Shown here: piece by piece, positions 59,837-64,000 of the stretch | How the letters are laid out: each line of letters starts with the position of its first letter | Position numbering within the stretch: the first letter of the stretch is position 1 | DNA from: Paracyclopina nana | Taxonomy: Eukaryota > Arthropoda > Copepoda > Cyclopoida > Cyclopettidae | DNA length: 64,000 bases | Assembly (NCBI GenBank): GCA_019096065.1 | Contig: JAGUCH010000006.1 | Span: 3,864,001-3,928,000 of the forward strand | Direction of reading: 5' to 3' | Made by a program: the position numbers and the translations under genes | Notes under the pieces: model-generated | Told to the model about the DNA's origin: nothing | Databases searched by the model: none | What the model saw: the letters and a program-made list of their open reading frames with translations, nothing else

Positions 59837-62288
59837 GCAACTTACAGCGAGGTCAGATTTTCTTTAAAAGGCCAATCAAAGCTATTCTCATACTACGATT
59901 CTGGTTCTGCTACAACCAGGCAACACTCGAGAAAGCCTGAAAAAGGATCTTTTAGAAACCTTTTTCTCTGGTAACGTTTGAAAGCAATTCTTTCCAGCAC
60001 AATTGCTCGCATTAAAATTGAAAGAGGTGTCGAACATTCGTTATATACAGTTCTTTTGTTGTTGAAATGACAAAAGGAATCTTAATTAAAGATATCTTCA
60101 GGGACTTTATCAATCTGCCTCATTCTATTAGCAATTGGAACCAGATGTGAATACAATATCACACCGGGCTTTTACAGTTTTATATATTGCTGCTCTCAAA
60201 AAGTATACAAGTGCTGTACTCAAGTTACTTCCGTTTCTTGCTTAATACTGCTAGCAGTCTAAGCGCACTCGAGGTCCATACAATAGCATTATTAGATATT
60301 AAATTGATCCAGCTACTACAACTCAAGAAAGAAGAGCTTTCTATTTACATTGTCTTTTAAGGTCATTGGAAACTCTCCGTTGTGATGCTGCTGCGTCAAT
60401 TTGGGGAGATGATTGAGGATGAGCATCAAATAGGGTGGAAAGTACCATGTCATAAATCAAATAGATACCTGCCTTGTACTTATGACGCGCCAACTTAAGG
60501 CCAATAAGTAAAACGCATCTTCCTTAATGCTCTGTTCATCTACATCGACTAGATCAGAAAAGTGTCCGTTGCGTTATATTGCGAACGAAATATGTTCCTC
60601 AGGTAAGCTAGCAAGACGAGCCATGAGAAAACTTAATTTAGTGGCGCAAATTATAAATGGGTGCACACGCGGCCATTTGGCGAGACCAGGTCAATTCCAT
60701 TATGCGGAACATTTCCATGCGCAATTTCACTAAACCTGACTTAAAAAAATCAGCCAGATCAAGTTCGCCAAACCTTTAGCGAACAAATTAGATTATCGAG
60801 GATTGGTCGAACTTAACTGGTCGTGTTCAAGCAAATCAAGGCATAAAAGTTGTAGCAATTGTTACTTTTCAAAATTGACCTTTTCCGTGGCGGTACCAGG
60901 TCGATTTTTACTGTCCGAGTTTCCCTGCATCGTTTACCAACAGGATTCTACAGACCAGTTCTTCTACTAGCCTCACTTAAAAAGTCTCGTACAGTTGTGC
61001 TACTACATATTTCCGAGCAACATAATTGCGAAAAGTAGATGAACAGAGCATTAATCTGTACTGCTTTGACTATTGTTTCCCTCCTTAGTCAAACTTAAAA
61101 TGCAGATTTTTTTTAAGGCGAGGCTACCAAATCCGTAATTTCAAAGCTGCTGGTATTTTTTGGATAGTTTCATGTGGCTCGAAGCAACAATACTAAGTGC
61201 CAATTGTTCGCAAAATTGGGCAAATCTTGCAATTGTATTGCTGGTAATTTGACTCAATTACTCCTTGCTGCTTTTAGGTTGGCCCCAAATCAGATTAACG
61301 AGCTTAATTACATAATTCAACTTGTTTGGCCTTGCAGCTGGTTTTGTGATGAAAAAACTTACTTGTTCAGGATGGCCAGGGTTAATTGGCTCTTGCAAAC
61401 TCAAGACAGCCTGGTCCCACAGGCCAACTGGCATTTCCGAATTAGATAACTAGAGGTTTTTACAAAACCTTGCAGCTACGACGCTGCTTCCAACTAAAGC
61501 GACGTACTGGCATTTTACGGTTACTGGTCCACTTCTGCCGGTGCAGTACGACGAATCCTGACCACGCCTTTGAACTGGAGAAATTCGATCATTTTCAGGA
61601 CTTTTTACGAATTTCATTTTGTATGCCAGCAAGCTGTGGTAGTGGTGACTTTTGAAGTTTACGTATGCGTTTTGCATGATGATACCAAATTTGACTATCA
61701 AAAGAAAACCTACGTCATTGAAATAACGCCAAGAGAAATTGAATCCTCCTGTGTGTATCATTTGCCACGCTCTTTCGTTAAGGAAAAACACTTTTCCCTT
61801 CGAGCTGCATCACAAGATGGTCGCAGCAGCAATTACTGAAGCCACTTATACAATGTAGTTTCAGAAGCTTGTTGTTCTCTCTTTCCTATGAAAACGTACA
61901 AGGAAAATGCATCCTTTTTTTCAGGATTCGAAAAGTAAAGTTTTTTTAAACCTACATTTCATTGGCATAAAAATGCCGTTTTTGTCATATTTTATGCCTA
62001 AAATTCACCAGAACTCAAATAACCTTTCAGCAAGAAAAAAATGGAAAAAGATTATTTCTATCTTTCTTTTTGTTTTTCTTTCAGTGAAATGAGATGTTTG
62101 GCAAGAATTGACGGAAACCCCAGTCCATAATTTTTTCACTCTGAATTTAGAGGTTATTCGATTGAGGAAAAAAAATTTGGTCGCTAAATCCAATTCCTCT
62201 GATGCTCGTTTCTTTGATGCACTATAATGTTTTGTGCAAGTAAGGGCTTATCACAATTTTCGTACTTTACATGATGAGTATATAGCAT
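59837..62288. other. Intergenic region
   Basis: 2.45 kb of AT-rich DNA between the TMEM254-like gene and the 3' end of the SH3 gene. Short open frames have no recognisable features. No inverted-repeat element or RNA gene found by eye. Confidence 0.4.
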
Positions 62289-63853
62289 TTAGAGCTCTTC
62301 TTCGACTTGCTCCAAGTTACTATTGCTGCTCTGATTGCGTTCTGCTGCTGTAGATGATGATGGCTCTTGGTACGAATTCAAGTATGAAATTGGCACGTAT
62401 CCCTTATTTCCATGTCGATCTTCCACATAGCACCACTCGGCGTTTCCAGAGCCCGATTGAGAAGAAGATTGGAGCACGCGAAGGACCTGACCGCGTTTCG
62501 CACTGAGCATTGTTGCATCTGTTGCCTCGAAGTCGTACATCGAATAGAAAAACTTGCCTCTTTCGGAGGAGCTGGAGGTGGTCGAGCTATTGCTGGTCGA
62601 TCGATTCGATGAGCTCCCACTTGAGACACTGGATCTTGAGCACCCGTGAATTTCCTCGTAAATGGGGCTGAGATCCTGGGAAACCTGTACGTGATTGGGA
62701 TGAAGCAAATATCAATTAACCATCCTGGCAGCAAATGAACACACGCAGAGCCAGCAATAATTACACACTTATTACTTTTTTTATTGCTCGCCAGATTATG
62801 GCTCGGGTCACCTACAACTTCCAGCCTAAATTAAGATAATGGCTTTTTCGATGGTTACCTAACTTGATTATTATTCAATGATATTGTGTACTGCAGAGTA
62901 GTATTAAATAACGGCTCACCGATAACTTTTGAGCTTCATGCATAGCCCAGTTAGGTAACTATCGAAAAACCTTTCACGCACTTGGCCAATTTATTTACTT
63001 TAAAACAAGAGCTAAAAGAGATGCATCTTTACTTTGCTTTATTTTTAAAATACAGCTTAAAGTTAGGCCATTATTGAGTATGTGAACGGAGCTTGAAGAC
63101 GTTTCTTGCAAGGAAATTTGTATTAACCACGACAGATCTGTAATTACGGCCGCTTTTTGCTGGACTGCATGTGACAAACGCGACTTTTGACGTAATTCGA
63201 GTTAGATATGTTCGTAGCATTGAAACCAATTTATCGTTAGATGGTAAGAAAACCATGCCGCATCCGAGAGGAGATCAACAAAAGGGGCTGAGCATTTGTC
63301 TCAAAGGACACCTGCAAGCAACTCCATCCTCTAGAAAGCAAAGCTGCATGTCCTTAGCAGAGAGCGAAGACAATCTTTGTAATAAGCAATAAATTACCTC
63401 TGAATTAACCTCGGAGGCCGCAATTTCCTCGTAACTGTGGTTACTTTGTTGATCAGAGGGCTTTTTTGGAACAGGTGGCGCTTTCCTAACAGGCTTTTTA
63501 TCTTCATTCTCGGCCGGCACGTCTTCAGGGGCCACATCATCATAGGCGTTGACTTTTTCAGCCGCTACCTCCGCTGAAGTCGCAGTATCTTCAGCCTCGT
63601 TCACAGGATCTGGTTCGGATCCAATTGGATTTAAAATATTTGCAGGCAAAAATCCTTGGGTGACTCCGTTGTCAACGAACCACCGCTTTGAATTGCCCAT
63701 CGGGTCCTTGGTCTGGATAACACCCACGAGATCCCCTGGGTTAACTCCGATATCAAGTACATCAATAGGGGTGTAGGAGACGTTTGCTTGGTAAAGCTTG
63801 GCTGATGCGTATTTTCCTCTCAGAAAGGTGCGTACTCCAGAACTTTGTAGAGG
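62289..63853 (-). CDS. 3' end of a DNMBP/ARHGEF37/38-like protein with two SH3 domains (partial)
   Basis: Two C-terminal exons on the minus strand, 63398-63853 and 62289-62684, joined in phase 0; the gene continues past the window edge. The first exon ends a preceding region (PLQSSGVRTFLRGKYASAKL) and carries an SH3 domain with VNPGDLVGVIQTKDPMGNSK, RWFVDNGVTQGFLPANIL. A Pro/Lys-rich linker (KAPPVPKKP) follows. The last exon has a Ser-rich stretch and a final SH3 (FYSMYDFEATDATMLSAKRG ... EWCYVEDRHGNKGYVPISYL). The SH3 pair with the KDPMG and VDNGVTQGF motifs is typical of the dynamin-binding protein (Tuba) family C-terminus, which follows DH and BAR domains. It would link Cdc42 activation and membrane curvature to actin regulators. 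Confidence 0.82.
62685..63397 (-). other. Intron of the SH3 gene
   Basis: 713-bp intron. Contains an inverted pair near 62842-62868 and 62951-62977 (GTTACCTAACT / AGTTAGGTAAC), so a small fold-back repeat may be present. Confidence 0.5.
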
Positions 63854-64000
63854 CTGAAGAACAATGTGAAACAATGTCTTTGAAAGTCCAAGGCCAATGT
63901 ACCCTACATTCACATTTTTGGGTTGAACGAAAGAAAAACTACTTGACAGCAATTAATGGCAAGCGCTGAGAAACAATTTTTAATAGGTGCCATCCAAGAA

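Overview
This window is nuclear DNA of an animal, almost certainly an arthropod and most likely an insect. Genes have many spliceosomal exons with GT..AG borders, and many introns are only 51-60 nt. The orthologues best match insect relatives (Ptp99A-type receptor phosphatase, HLH4C/NHLH-type bHLH, RhoGAPp190, an insect-style FAD/GMC oxidoreductase, Gly/His/Lys/Tyr-rich secreted cuticle-like proteins). I cannot name the species. No operons, CRISPR, phage or bacterial features are present. Exon borders were set by hand from splice sites and reading-frame continuity. Except where noted, the joined exons sum to whole codons.

Layout. 0.4-4.7 kb (+) receptor tyrosine phosphatase; 4.9-6.2 (-) divergent cyclin; 6.9-8.6 (-) coronin; 11.3-12.0 (-) NHLH-type bHLH factor; 13.3-23.7 (-) p190 RhoGAP in 15 exons, with an intronless 12-finger zinc-finger gene (17.8-19.5, -) inside its largest intron; 24.3-24.7 hAT-type MITE; 25.2-26.8 (-) Ly6-like GPI-anchored protein; 26.9-29.7 (-) a secreted-protein locus with one signal-peptide exon and three phase-matched alternative terminal exons; 32.1-33.7 (+) CCDC92/CCDC74-like coiled coil; 34.9-36.0 (+) SGT co-chaperone; 36.7-37.7 (-) RpLP0, head to head with 38.3-40.1 (+) a Nopp140-like/zinc-knuckle fusion; 40.3-41.3 (-) Aph-1, head to head with 41.8-43.5 (+) DENR; 44.7-46.1 (-) agmatinase with an apparent 1-nt frameshift; 46-51.6 a gene-poor MITE cluster; 51.7-53.7 (+) peptide-type GPCR with a 23-nt disruption in TM5; 53.8-59.1 (-) GMC oxidoreductase whose large intron holds a 1.5-kb composite repeat; 59.2-59.8 (-) TMEM254-like protein; 62.3->64.0 (-) 3' end of a DNMBP/ARHGEF37/38-like SH3 gene.

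The genes are mostly unrelated housekeeping, signalling and structural genes, not one pathway. The least ordinary parts are the modular secreted-protein locus at 26.9-29.7 kb, the nested zinc-finger gene, the phosphatase-type Cys-to-Asp D2 domain, two genes with likely frame breaks, and a set of short inverted-repeat transposons with clear target-site duplications.
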